Source: Massilia sp. erpn
GTDB taxonomy: Bacteria; Pseudomonadota; Gammaproteobacteria; Burkholderiales; Burkholderiaceae_D
Assembly (NCBI RefSeq): GCF_024400215.1
Contig: NZ_CP053748.1
Location: forward strand, 4,960,001 to 5,024,000
Direction: 5' to 3'
Length of the DNA: 64,000 nucleotides
The translations under genes were made by a program, and so were the position numbers. Positions 16,315-25,101 of the stretch are shown here, in pieces. Below the pieces are notes generated by a model, which worked only from the letters and a program-made list of their open reading frames with translations, ran no database searches and had not been told where the DNA came from. The number at the start of each line of letters is the position of its first letter. The first letter of the stretch is position 1.

Positions 16315-16395
16315 AACCTTTGATCCAAATCAAAAAATGTCCACCCTGGTGCCTGACACCAGGGTGGGACATTTTTTGATGGAGATCAAAGAGGT
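16315..16395. repeat. Large palindromic element with two FNR-type boxes, probable bidirectional terminator
   Basis: The near-perfect inverted repeat has arms of about 36 bases (one 1-base bulge) and a 5-base loop (CCTGA). The core is CACCCTGGTG/CACCAGGGTG. Both arms carry A6/T6 runs and end in a 14-bp palindrome: TTGATCCAAATCAA (16320-16333) and TTGATGGAGATCAA (16376-16389). Both match TTGAT-N4-ATCAA exactly. It lies between convergent genes and the T-runs suit termination both ways. It looks like a dispersed genomic repeat, but no second copy is in this window. Confidence 0.75.
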
Positions 16396-17156
16396 TACAT
16401 GCTTTCCTTGACGACGCGGCCGTTGAGGGCTTGCACCGGGCGGGCGTTGTGGGGGTAGATCTTGCTGAATTGGCTGAATTGTTGGCTGGACATCTCAACC
16501 GGCTGTTTCAGCACGAGCCAGTTGACTTCTTCACTGCACGGCGGGGTGGTGAGGGAACCGGCGAAGTTGTAATAGCCTTGCTGTGCGGGCAGCAGGGAGT
16601 TGAGGTCGAAGTCGCCGCCGCTCAGTTCCACTTCCTTGTTTTTTTCGGAGGGCACCTGGCTCCATAGCGTTTTGATCAGCGGGTTTTCCTTGCCGTTTTT
16701 GAACAGTACCGCGACCACCGCCAGCTTGTTGTCGGCGCTTTTGTGTACCAGGTGCGCGACCATGCCATAGCGCTTGCCGTTGATGCTTTCTTCGCTCGGA
16801 TTATGGAAGTGGAATTGCAGCAGCTCGTAACGCTTGCCGTCAAGGGTAATGCCGCTTCCCGCGCCAAAGTTCACCTGCACGGTGTGGCCGTTGTCCAGGA
16901 TGCGTGGGGTGGCTGGCTTGTAGTCGAATTCGATCTTGGGCAGTTCGGCCTTGCTGGTCTTGCGGATGTCGATGGGCGATTGGTGGTGTCCCAGCTTGCA
17001 AGTCTTGTAGTCGTCATTCAGCTCGGACCAGTGCTTCGGCCCGTGCTTGCCTTCATACGTCCAGGAATGGCCTTGCTCCTTGTCGGCAGCGAAGGCTTGG
17101 GATGGGAGCAGCACGGCGCCGCACAGCATGGCGGCAGCGATTGACAGTGGCTTCAT
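16395..17156 (-). CDS. Periplasmic alpha-class carbonic anhydrase
   Basis: 253 residues from ATG 17156. The ATG at 17162 touches the GGAG ribosome site, so the second Met is preferred. A signal peptide ends at AFA. Zinc ligands are visible: the two His of QFHFHNPSEES (about 116 and 118) and the His of VAHLVH (about 135). Family landmarks QSPIDIR, the TTPPCSE loop and the late YPHNARPVQALNGR are all present. The usual Glu before the third ligand (ELHLVH) is Val here. It interconverts CO2 and bicarbonate in the periplasm. It is monocistronic, ending at the large palindrome. Confidence 0.92.
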   Translation of the reverse strand: MKPLSIAAAMLCGAVLLPSQAFAADKEQGHSWTYEGKHGPKHWSELNDDYKTCKLGHHQSPIDIRKTSKAELPKIEFDYKPATPRILDNGHTVQVNFGAGSGITLDGKRYELLQFHFHNPSEESINGKRYGMVAHLVHKSADNKLAVVAVLFKNGKENPLIKTLWSQVPSEKNKEVELSGGDFDLNSLLPAQQGYYNFAGSLTTPPCSEEVNWLVLKQPVEMSSQQFSQFSKIYPHNARPVQALNGRVVKESM

Positions 17157-17286
17157 GGGCATCTCCGTTCGGTTGTTGGATGACGGCAGTGACTTGCATC
17201 CGTCTCGCTACCGTCCCGCCGATGGCGTTTGCACACTTTAGCAAAAGCGCCCGCCGCTGCCCATGCTGCACATTCAAACTGTTGGT

Positions 17287-19158
17287 TTATGCGCTCAACT
17301 GCTTCTGCGTCATGTAGAGGCGCGCATAGATGCCGCCCTGTTCCAGCAGCGCTTCATGGCTGCCAATTTCGGCGATGCTGCCCGCATTCATGACGACGAT
17401 GCGGTCGGCGTTCTCGATGGTCGAGAGGCGGTGCGCAATGACCACCGTGGTGCGGCCCTTCATCAGGCGCTCCAGCGCGGCTTGCACCTGGCGTTCGGAT
17501 TCGGTATCGAGGGCGCTGGTGGCTTCGTCCAGGATCAGGATCGGCGCATCCTTGTACAGCGCGCGGGCGATCGCCATGCGCTGACGCTGACCGCCCGACA
17601 GGCGCAGGCCGTTTTCGCCGACCTCGGTCTGGTAGCCCTGCGGCTGGCGCATGATGAACTCGTGCGCATACGCCGCCTTGGCCGCCGCTTCGATGCGCGC
17701 CGGGTCCGGGTTCGGATCGCCATAGGCGATATTGGAGGCCAGCGTGTCGTTGAACAGCACCACGTCCTGACTGACCAGCGCGATCTGCTGGCGCAGGTCG
17801 GACAGGAGGTATTCGCGCAGGTCGACGCCGTCCAGCAGGATCTGGCCGCTGCCGACATCGTAGAAACGCGGCAGCAGGCTGGCCAGCGTGGTCTTGCCGC
17901 TGCCGGAACCGCCCACCAGGGCCACGGTCTCGCCGGCGGCGATGTCGAGCGAAACGCCGCGCAGCGCGGGCGCGGCATCCGGGTCTTCTTCGTTGTAGCG
18001 GAAGCCGACGTCCTGCAGCGCAATACGGCCTTCGGCGCGCGCCAGACTGCGGGTGCCGGTATCCGGCTCGATCGGCGCGTCGATCAGGCCGAACACCGAC
18101 TTGGCGGCGGCCAGGCCGCGCTGCAGCGGCTCGTTGATCTTGGTCAGATTCTTGATCGGCGACTGCATCGCCATCAGCGCACCCATGAAGGCAACGAAAT
18201 CGCCGGGCGACAACGCGCCGCCGTGCGCGCGCAGCAGGGCGAAGTAGATCACGGCCGACAGGGTGATCCCGACCAGCATCATGATCAGGCCGGAGTTGGC
18301 GGCGGAGGTGGCCGAGTGCTTGACGGCGAGCTGGCGATTCAGCTTCACCACCTCGTCGAAACGTTCCTGTTCGTAGCGCTGGCCACCGAAGATTTTCACC
18401 ACGCGCTGGCCGCCGATGCTTTCATCGAGTACGCGGGTCAGCTCGCCCATGGCATGTTGGGCGCTTTCGCTCAGGTTGCGCATGCGGCGGCCGGCGAAGA
18501 TCACGATCACGGCCACCAGCGGCAGCAGGCCCAGACAGAACACGGCCAGTTGCCAGTCGATGATGAAGAGGGAAATCAGGTAGCCCACTGTCGCTACCGA
18601 ATCGCGCACCGCCACGTTCAGCACATTCAGGCCGGCCTGCGACACCAGGCTGGCGTCGTAAGCCACGCGCGAGAGCGTGGTGCCGGTGGAGGACTGGTCG
18701 AAGTAACGGTTGGGCAGACGCAGGATGCGCGAGAACATCTGTTCGCGCAGATTGGCCTGCACCCGGTTGCTCAGCCAGGAGGAGCCATATTCGGCCGTGA
18801 AGCTGCTCACCATGCGCATAAAGGCGAGGAAGACGATCAGCAAAGGAATCGCCCACAGCGTAGCCGTAAGCGGATCCAGCGGGGCCAGGTTATGCACCCA
18901 TTGCTCCACCGTCGCCAACAAGCCGCCCGTATCGGCCTTTGCCGCAGGCTTGCAGTCCTGCTGCATGGCGTTCACCACATTGCGTAACTGAGCGATCAGC
19001 AGCACATCGGTCAACGCGGCAATGGCCACAGCCAGCAGCGTGCCGGTCATTGCTCCGCCATAGCGGAGGAACTCTTGAATCAGACGGTTATAGAGTTGAC
19101 GGCTTTGCACTGGAATCTGAAGAAATCGGAGAAAGGCAGCATTGTACCCGCCTTTCAT
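17287..19158 (-). CDS. msbA: Lipid A export ATP-binding/permease protein MsbA
   Basis: About 623 residues. Six membrane helices in residues 35-330 belong to an ABC exporter domain, followed by one nucleotide-binding domain with GGSGSGKTTLASLLPRFYD (Walker A), RLSGGQRQRMAIARAL (signature) and ILILDEATSALDTESERQ (Walker B). It also has IEPDTGTRSLARAEGRI and the phrase GALMAMQSPIKNLTKINEPLQRG-like of MsbA. It flips lipid A-core across the inner membrane as a homodimer. The start is uncertain: ATG 19158 is used, ATG 19176 and an internal GTG are alternatives. Confidence 0.88.
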   Translation of the reverse strand: MKGGYNAAFLRFLQIPVQSRQLYNRLIQEFLRYGGAMTGTLLAVAIAALTDVLLIAQLRNVVNAMQQDCKPAAKADTGGLLATVEQWVHNLAPLDPLTATLWAIPLLIVFLAFMRMVSSFTAEYGSSWLSNRVQANLREQMFSRILRLPNRYFDQSSTGTTLSRVAYDASLVSQAGLNVLNVAVRDSVATVGYLISLFIIDWQLAVFCLGLLPLVAVIVIFAGRRMRNLSESAQHAMGELTRVLDESIGGQRVVKIFGGQRYEQERFDEVVKLNRQLAVKHSATSAANSGLIMMLVGITLSAVIYFALLRAHGGALSPGDFVAFMGALMAMQSPIKNLTKINEPLQRGLAAAKSVFGLIDAPIEPDTGTRSLARAEGRIALQDVGFRYNEEDPDAAPALRGVSLDIAAGETVALVGGSGSGKTTLASLLPRFYDVGSGQILLDGVDLREYLLSDLRQQIALVSQDVVLFNDTLASNIAYGDPNPDPARIEAAAKAAYAHEFIMRQPQGYQTEVGENGLRLSGGQRQRMAIARALYKDAPILILDEATSALDTESERQVQAALERLMKGRTTVVIAHRLSTIENADRIVVMNAGSIAEIGSHEALLEQGGIYARLYMTQKQLSA

Positions 19159-19268
19159 GCAGCGACATCCACGCAAATACGGCAGAGCTGCAACACTGTG
19201 ACATTGTGTGAGTATCCTGACGCACCGGCTGCCTATAGTGAAATATCAAACTGACATGAAAGGCCGCC

Positions 19269-22200
19269 ATGTCCAAACCCTCCCCCGAGCAGGCAGACCT
19301 CGAGCGCAAGCAGGATCTGATCCGTAAGCTGGATATCCTGGGCTACAAGGCCCAGGACGATTTCGAGGCGGCCCTGGAGCACTTCCGCATCGACGAGAAA
19401 CTGGACAAGGACGACAGCTACAAGCTATGGCAGCGGCTCAACGAGCGCGCCGGCAGCGTCTTCAGCGAAGTGCTCCAGTATGAGCTGGACGCCATCGCCG
19501 GCAAACAGGCCAAGCTGGCGCCGGCCAGCCTGTCCGAGACCCTGCACCAGGCCCACGAGCGCAAGCTGGCCGGCCTGGCTTTCTCGGGTGGCGGCATCCG
19601 CAGCGCCACCTTCAACCTGGGCGTGATCCAGGCACTGGCCGAGTTGCGCCTACTCAGCACCTTCGATTACCTGTCCACCGTCTCGGGTGGCGGCTATATC
19701 GGCGGCTGGCTGTCGAAATGGATCAAGGAAAAAGGCGGCGACGTGCGCGCCGTCGAGCAGGAATTGGCGCCTTCCGCCTCGCAACGCGCCGGCCGCGCCG
19801 AACCGGCCCCGATCCAGTTCCTGCGCCAGTACAGCCACTATCTGACGCCCAAGACCGGCATGTTCAGCGCCGATACCTGGACCTTGATCTGCACCTATCT
19901 GCGCAATACCTTGCTGAACCTGACCATGCTGGTAGCCTGGCTGTCGGTGCTCTTCCTGCTGCCGCGCGGCGTGGCCATGCTGACCGAGATGCAGATGCTG
20001 GCACCGGCGTCCGGCACGGTGGTGAGCGGCATCGCCTTCTTCCTGCTGGCGATCTTTTTCATCGCGCTCAGCATCTCCTGCAAGGCGCCCGAGCCGGGAC
20101 AGCGCCTGCCGCAAGACCAGGGCACCATCCTGTACACCATCTGCCTGCCCCTGATCGCGGCCGGCTACCTGAGCAGCATCGCCGTCTGGCAGCACCGGTA
20201 TGAGCTGAAGGATTTCTGGGCGCAGTTGCCCGACTCCCTGTTCGACATGCCCCAACCCTGGCATTTGCTGATACCCGGCCTGGTCTACTTCGCCGTGTGG
20301 GCGGCAGGCTGGGGCTGCGCCCAGTACCAGAACGCCCGCTTTCCACGCAGCGCGCCGCAGGAAAGCCATCTGGAACCGAACGCCGCGCCCTTGAAAGCGG
20401 TAGAGGAAAAACTCCACGCCCGCCACAAACTGGTGGTGGAAGGCGTGGGCCATCTGCTATGCGCCATCGGCGCGCTGGCGGTCGGCACCCTGCTGCTGCT
20501 GAAAGGCGTGGCCAGCATTCCCAACGCGGTGCTGGACAAGATCGACGCCGTCAACCTCGCCACCTTCGGCATGCCGCTGATGCTGCTGCTGTTCGGCGTG
20601 ACGATCACGCTGATGATCGGCCTGGTGGGCCGCATGTACCGCGACGAAAGCCGCGAATGGTGGGCGCGCCAGGGTGCCTGGACCGCCATCTTCATGCTGG
20701 CCTGGTCGGGACTCTTCCTCTGCACCTTCTATATGCCGCCCTTGCTGGCCTGGGCCTTTGCCGAATACCAGGCGCTAAGCAGCGTCGGCGCCCTTGCCAT
20801 CGTGCTGCTGGCCTGGCTCGGCCTGCGCTCGGGCAGCAGCAATGCCACCGGGCAGCCGGGCAGCTCGTCGAAACTGGAGCTGGCGGCCAAGATCGCGCCT
20901 TACGCCTTCATGCTGGTTATCGTCGCCATCCTGACCACCTGGCTGCAGACCATGGCCGCGCCTGCGCCGCGGCTGACACCCGGCACGCATCCACTATCAG
21001 CCTTCTATGCCGCCTATTTCAAGGCCTCAATGCTGTCGCATGGCCTGCTGGTGCCGCTGCTGATTTACTGCGCCATCACGGCCGCGGTGCTGGGCTGGCG
21101 CGTGGACATCAACAAATTCTCGCTGTATATGATGTACCGCATGCGCCTGGTGCGCGCCTATTTCGGCGCCAGCAGCAATCCGCGCGCGCCGCATCCCTTT
21201 ACCGGCTTCGATGCCGCCGACGATATTCCCCTGCATAGCCTGCTGCACCAGCGCCCGGACGGCAGCATCCAGCCGCAGCGGCCCTATCACATCATCAACA
21301 CCGCGCTGAACCTGGTGAACGGCGAAGAACTGGCCTGGCAGATGCGCAAAGCCGCCTCCTTCTCGATGACGCCGGCCTTCTGCGGCTTCGAAATGCCCGC
21401 CCTGCCCGGCAGCCATGGCGACAAGGTGCCCAGCAAGATGCTGCGCGGCTGCTACCGCCCCACCAGCGACTACGCCTCGCGTCCCGCCCTGTTCAAGGAT
21501 GATGACGCCCTGGTCAAGCTTGGCCTGGCGGTGGCCGTCTCCGGCGCGGCCGCCAGTCCAAGCATGGGCTATCACAGCTCGCCGCCCCTGAGCTTCCTGA
21601 TGACGCTCTTTAATCTGCGCCTGGGCCGCTGGTCGCCCAATCCGCTTAAAGAACATAAATGGAAGCAGTCAGCGCCGCGCATCGGCTTTTTCAGCCTGGT
21701 GGCCGAGCTGTTTGGCCTGACCGACTCCAGCGCCAACTTCCTCTACCTGTCGGACGGCGGCCACTTCGAGAATCTCGGCTTGTATGAGCTGGTGCGGCGG
21801 CGCTGCCGCCTGATCGTGGTGGTCGACGCCAGCGCCGACCACAAATTCACTTTCGACGATCTGGGCAACGCCATCCGCAAATGCTTCACCGATATGCATG
21901 TGCCGATCCGCCTGAATGCCAGCCATATCGAAACCATGAGCGGGCCAACGCCGGTGGGCGCCGCCTTCGTCACCGGCGAAATCAACTACGCCAAGGCGGA
22001 CGGTGTGTGCGAAAACGGCGTCCTGCTCTACATTAAGCCGACCATGACCGGCAGCGAAAACGCCGACCTGCTCAACTACCGCAAAACCCACGCCGACTTC
22101 CCGCACCAGTCCACCGCCGACCAGTGGTTCGACGAAGACCAGTTCGAAAGCTACCGCGCGCTGGGTTATCAGATCGGCATGGCGGCGCTGAAGGAAGCGG

Positions 22201-22403
22201 CGCTGAAATCGGCCAGCCGCCTGCCCGGCAGTCCCAGCCACCGCATTGGCTATCTGGCGCACCTGCTGCTGAAACAGGGTGAGGCCGAAGCACCCGCCAA
22301 TGTGCTGCCGCTGCATGGCGATGAACCGCCCAAACCGCCGGTGCCGCCTAAACCTTCAGCACCGGGCGTCAAGACCGGCGAAGCGGGCAAGCGGCGCGCC
22401 TGA
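19269..22403 (+). CDS. Large membrane-anchored patatin-like phospholipase
   Basis: 1044 residues. The N-terminal about 95 residues are charged and helical. Then come a patatin oxyanion loop (LAFSGGGIRSATFNLGVIQAL) and the nucleophile elbow STVSGGGYIGG (Ser in xVSGG rather than strict GxSxG). A long insert of about 8-10 membrane helices (about residues 215-620) follows. The catalytic Asp then appears in YLSDGGHFENLGLYELVRRR (about 825), followed by VVVDASAD. The Ser-Asp dyad is therefore split by the membrane insert. The proline-rich tail (PPKPPVPPKP) is unusual. It is likely a phospholipase or acyl hydrolase acting at the inner membrane. Substrate unknown. Confidence 0.8.
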   Translation: MSKPSPEQADLERKQDLIRKLDILGYKAQDDFEAALEHFRIDEKLDKDDSYKLWQRLNERAGSVFSEVLQYELDAIAGKQAKLAPASLSETLHQAHERKLAGLAFSGGGIRSATFNLGVIQALAELRLLSTFDYLSTVSGGGYIGGWLSKWIKEKGGDVRAVEQELAPSASQRAGRAEPAPIQFLRQYSHYLTPKTGMFSADTWTLICTYLRNTLLNLTMLVAWLSVLFLLPRGVAMLTEMQMLAPASGTVVSGIAFFLLAIFFIALSISCKAPEPGQRLPQDQGTILYTICLPLIAAGYLSSIAVWQHRYELKDFWAQLPDSLFDMPQPWHLLIPGLVYFAVWAAGWGCAQYQNARFPRSAPQESHLEPNAAPLKAVEEKLHARHKLVVEGVGHLLCAIGALAVGTLLLLKGVASIPNAVLDKIDAVNLATFGMPLMLLLFGVTITLMIGLVGRMYRDESREWWARQGAWTAIFMLAWSGLFLCTFYMPPLLAWAFAEYQALSSVGALAIVLLAWLGLRSGSSNATGQPGSSSKLELAAKIAPYAFMLVIVAILTTWLQTMAAPAPRLTPGTHPLSAFYAAYFKASMLSHGLLVPLLIYCAITAAVLGWRVDINKFSLYMMYRMRLVRAYFGASSNPRAPHPFTGFDAADDIPLHSLLHQRPDGSIQPQRPYHIINTALNLVNGEELAWQMRKAASFSMTPAFCGFEMPALPGSHGDKVPSKMLRGCYRPTSDYASRPALFKDDDALVKLGLAVAVSGAAASPSMGYHSSPPLSFLMTLFNLRLGRWSPNPLKEHKWKQSAPRIGFFSLVAELFGLTDSSANFLYLSDGGHFENLGLYELVRRRCRLIVVVDASADHKFTFDDLGNAIRKCFTDMHVPIRLNASHIETMSGPTPVGAAFVTGEINYAKADGVCENGVLLYIKPTMTGSENADLLNYRKTHADFPHQSTADQWFDEDQFESYRALGYQIGMAALKEAALKSASRLPGSPSHRIGYLAHLLLKQGEAEAPANVLPLHGDEPPKPPVPPKPSAPGVKTGEAGKRRA

Positions 22404-22418
22404 AGGCTTCCTAAAAAT

Positions 22419-22481
22419 TTGATCTGGATCAATGATTTTTGCCTGGACGGCAGCGAAACTTCTGCTTATAAGTCGTACAAT
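22419..22481 (+). promoter_or_regulatory. FNR/Anr-type box and promoter of the universal stress gene
   Basis: TTGATCTGGATCAA (22419-22432) matches TTGAT-N4-ATCAA exactly. A -10-like TACAAT at 22476-22481 would put the start near 22488 and the box centre near -62, the class I position of FNR/CRP activators. TATAAG at 22467-22472 is an alternative -10. Confidence 0.65.
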
Positions 22482-22528
22482 CCGCCGTGCCAAACGTACG
22501 GCATCGATTCATTCGCAGGAGTTCGCTC

Positions 22529-22963
22529 ATGTTCAAACATATTCTCGTACCAAGTGACGGTTCGCTCGCATCGGAAGCCGCCATCCGCAGCGCCCTGCAA
22601 TTCGCCAAGGAGACTGGCGCCCGCGTCACCGGCATGCATGTGCTGCCGGACTTTCACGCCCTAACCTATTTGCCCGAAACCCTGGACGGCGCGCCAGATG
22701 TGCCGGACAGCACCAGCCGCGCCAGCCAGATCGTCGGCCGCATCGCCGAAGCGGCGGCGCGCATGGGCGTGCCTTGCGAAACAGTGCTGCGCCGCTCGGA
22801 CCAGCCCTATGCCGCCATCGTGTCGGTGGCCGGCGAACTCAAATGCGACATGATCGCCATGGCCTCGCACGGCCATCGCGGCATCAAAGGCCTACTGCTC
22901 GGCAGCGAAACCCATAAGGTGCTGACCCATACCAATATTCCGGTACTGGTCTTCCGCGCCTGA
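22529..22963 (+). CDS. Universal stress protein (UspA family)
   Basis: 144 residues from ATG 22529, preceded by GCAGGAG. It starts MFKHILVPSDGS (nucleotide-binding Asp). The C-terminal loop reads ASHGHRGIKGLLLGSETHKV, the ATP-binding G-2x-G-9x-G-S motif with its first Gly as Ala, and the chain ends IPVLVFRA. It is probably an ATP-binding dimer induced by stress. The FNR-type box upstream suggests induction under oxygen limitation, as known for Anr-controlled Usp proteins in other proteobacteria. It is convergent with the Cys-rich gene, 7 bases away. Confidence 0.92.
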   Translation: MFKHILVPSDGSLASEAAIRSALQFAKETGARVTGMHVLPDFHALTYLPETLDGAPDVPDSTSRASQIVGRIAEAAARMGVPCETVLRRSDQPYAAIVSVAGELKCDMIAMASHGHRGIKGLLLGSETHKVLTHTNIPVLVFRA

Positions 22964-22970
22964 TTCTGCT

Positions 22971-23366
22971 TTAGTGGCGCGCGGTGGCGGCCTTGCCGCC
23001 GCGCGGGCCGCGCTGGCCTTGGCTTTCGGCCCGGCCATCCAGCTCCACCATGCGGCTGCACTGCGCCATACAACGCAGGCAGGCCGCCGCACATTCCTCG
23101 CAGTGCCACATCGCATGCCGGTAGCACTCGGCCGCGCATAAATCGCAGACTTCGGCACAGGCCTTGCAGATCGCCAGGGCCGCAGGACTGCCCCTCTCCA
23201 TCGCCCCTGCCGCCAGACGGCATAGCTGGGCGCAGTCGGTGTCGAGCGCAATGCAGCCGGCCAGCGGCGTCACATCGTCTTCCTTCAAACAGGCGCTGGC
23301 GCAGACATCGCAGGCCTGCGCGCACTCGGTGCAGGCCGCGATACAGCTTTGGTATTGTCCGGACAT
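22971..23366 (-). CDS. Cys-rich four-helix-bundle copper storage-like protein (Csp3-like, DUF326)
   Basis: 131 residues from ATG 23366 with an ideal ribosome site (GGAGGA). It has nineteen Cys in CxxxCxxC-like spacing on predicted amphipathic helices (CIAACTECAQACDVCASAC; CKACAEVCDLCAAEC; CEECAAACLRCMAQC). It has no signal peptide, so it should be cytosolic. Size, Cys count and spacing match cytosolic copper storage proteins, which fill a helix-bundle core with Cu(I). The last about 25 residues are a polar, basic tail. No copper exporter or CueR gene is adjacent. Confidence 0.85.
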   Translation of the reverse strand: MSGQYQSCIAACTECAQACDVCASACLKEDDVTPLAGCIALDTDCAQLCRLAAGAMERGSPAALAICKACAEVCDLCAAECYRHAMWHCEECAAACLRCMAQCSRMVELDGRAESQGQRGPRGGKAATARH

Positions 23367-23439
23367 AGCTCCTCCACATCCAAAGAGTCGAGCGTCCACC
23401 ATACGCCGTTTGCGTGCGGCTGGACGCCAGCTTGCCCGC

Positions 23440-23883
23440 TTACATGCTTTCGCGCTCCATCTGTAGATAAAGCACGTCCTGGCCGCCATATTGCCGGACG
23501 ATTTTGCCCACGGCGACAAAGCCGTGCTCTTCATAGAACCGTCTGGCGCCAGCATTCGATCTGGCGACATTCAATGACAGGCCTTGCGTGACCTCAGCCA
23601 ATACGGCATTCAACAATGCCGCGCCTACGCCACGCCCCCTGGCACTGCTGTGCACGAACAGCGCGCGCAACTGGCCCTCGAAGGCCGCCGAGAAGCCAAG
23701 GATTTCTCCGCTGTCAAAGACCAGCACCGCAGATTCATTGAACGCCGCCCGGATGGCCGCATCCTGATCCAGCGGCGTGATCAGGAAATCGCCGCGCTCG
23801 AACGCCAGCTCATCACGCTTCGCATCCAGATAAATCCGGCAAACCGCTTGAAAATCCGCTTCGATATAAGGCCGTACCGCCAT
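23440..23883 (-). CDS. GNAT-family N-acetyltransferase
   Basis: 147 residues. Acetyl-CoA binding motif A is clear (LRALFVHSSARGRGVGAALLNAVL; the pyrophosphate loop is RGRGVG), followed by the LNVARSNAGARRFYEEHGF segment of motif B and VGKIVRQYGG. The acceptor is unknown. It ends 73 bases beyond the Cys-rich gene start and lies 15 bases after the MFS gene on the same strand, so it may be the last gene of the LprI-MFS-GNAT run. Confidence 0.88.
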   Translation of the reverse strand: MAVRPYIEADFQAVCRIYLDAKRDELAFERGDFLITPLDQDAAIRAAFNESAVLVFDSGEILGFSAAFEGQLRALFVHSSARGRGVGAALLNAVLAEVTQGLSLNVARSNAGARRFYEEHGFVAVGKIVRQYGGQDVLYLQMERESM

Positions 23884-23898
23884 GGGCGTCTCCTCGGT

Positions 23899-25101
23899 TT
23901 AAGCTTTGTCGATGCGCATTGTGGCGGCCAGAAAACACAGCAGGGCCAGCACGGCAATCCCCAGCAGCACGGCCAGCAACAGATCCGGCTCCAGGCCCGC
24001 CCCCAGCAGCACCGCCAGGAGCAAGGGGCCAGTGGCACGGCCCACCAGGCCGGGTGCTGCCATTGCGCCGGAGATGGCGCCGTAGTTCTGACGGCCGAAC
24101 AACAGTTGCGGCACGGTGCCGCGCACAATGGTCTGGATGCCGTTGCTCAGGCCATACAGCACGCAAAAAAACGCTACCGCCCACTGTCGCTGATGCAGCA
24201 GCAGTAAGGCCAGCAGGCCTGCTGGCAAGGCGGCGAAGGCGAAGCGGCCCACATTCTGCGGCGGCGCCTGATGGAAGAACAGTCGCTCGGCGATGCGTCC
24301 GACCACCTGCATGGGACCAATCAAGGCCGCCAGCGCCACCGCCGTTGCGGCTGGATGGCCGAAATGGGTCAGCATCGGGATCAGGTGGGCCGACAAGGCG
24401 GCGAAGATAAAGGCATTGGCGGCAAAGGCGAAAGCCAGCTTCCAGAAGGCGGGATGGCGCAACGCCTGCTGCAGGCTGTAATCGCCGTCCGAGGCAGCGG
24501 CCGCGCCGATTTTGCCGGGCGTCTTGGCACGCGGAGGGGCGGCGGGCAGCAGCAGGTGGGCCGGCAGGCACACGGCCAGATGCAGGGCTGCATAGGCCAG
24601 GCAAGTCTGGCGCCATCCCAAAATGGAGGTCAATTGCAGCGTCAGCGGCCAGAATACGGTGCTGGCGAAGCCTCCAAACAGGGTCAGCGTGGAAATCGTC
24701 TTGCGTGCATCCAGCGCAAACTCGCGGTTGATGGTGGCGAACGCCGCTTCGTACAGGGTCAGCGCCATGGCGGCGCCGAGCAGGCTCCAGGCAAGGAAAT
24801 AGCTCCACAGCGCTGCGCTCCAAGACAGCAGGAGCATGCCCGCTCCCGCCAGCAGCGAGCCGCCGGCCATGACTACGCGGCCGCCGATGCGGTCCAACCA
24901 GGCTCCGGCCGGCGCTGCGGCAAGGCCTGCCACCACCAGGCTCCAGGAAAAAGCGCCGTAGACCAGCTCCTGCCGCCAGCCCATCTCGCGCTGGATATGC
25001 GGCGCGAAGATGGTGATGCTGTAGTAAAGCGAACCCCAGGAGGCGATCTGCGTCAGCGCCAGAATCGCCAGCATGCGGCGCTGGCCGACGGCCGCGCTCA
25101 T
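23899..25101 (-). CDS. Major facilitator superfamily transporter
   Basis: 400 residues with 12 predicted membrane helices. The motif-A-like loop in the first half (AGAWLDRIGGRVVMAGGSLL) and the overall pattern suit the MFS_1 group of sugar, nitrate or drug permeases. The substrate cannot be assigned. Its ATG overlaps the stop of the LprI-like gene by four bases (ATGA), indicating translational coupling. Confidence 0.88.
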   Translation of the reverse strand: MSAAVGQRRMLAILALTQIASWGSLYYSITIFAPHIQREMGWRQELVYGAFSWSLVVAGLAAAPAGAWLDRIGGRVVMAGGSLLAGAGMLLLSWSAALWSYFLAWSLLGAAMALTLYEAAFATINREFALDARKTISTLTLFGGFASTVFWPLTLQLTSILGWRQTCLAYAALHLAVCLPAHLLLPAAPPRAKTPGKIGAAAASDGDYSLQQALRHPAFWKLAFAFAANAFIFAALSAHLIPMLTHFGHPAATAVALAALIGPMQVVGRIAERLFFHQAPPQNVGRFAFAALPAGLLALLLLHQRQWAVAFFCVLYGLSNGIQTIVRGTVPQLLFGRQNYGAISGAMAAPGLVGRATGPLLLAVLLGAGLEPDLLLAVLLGIAVLALLCFLAATMRIDKA

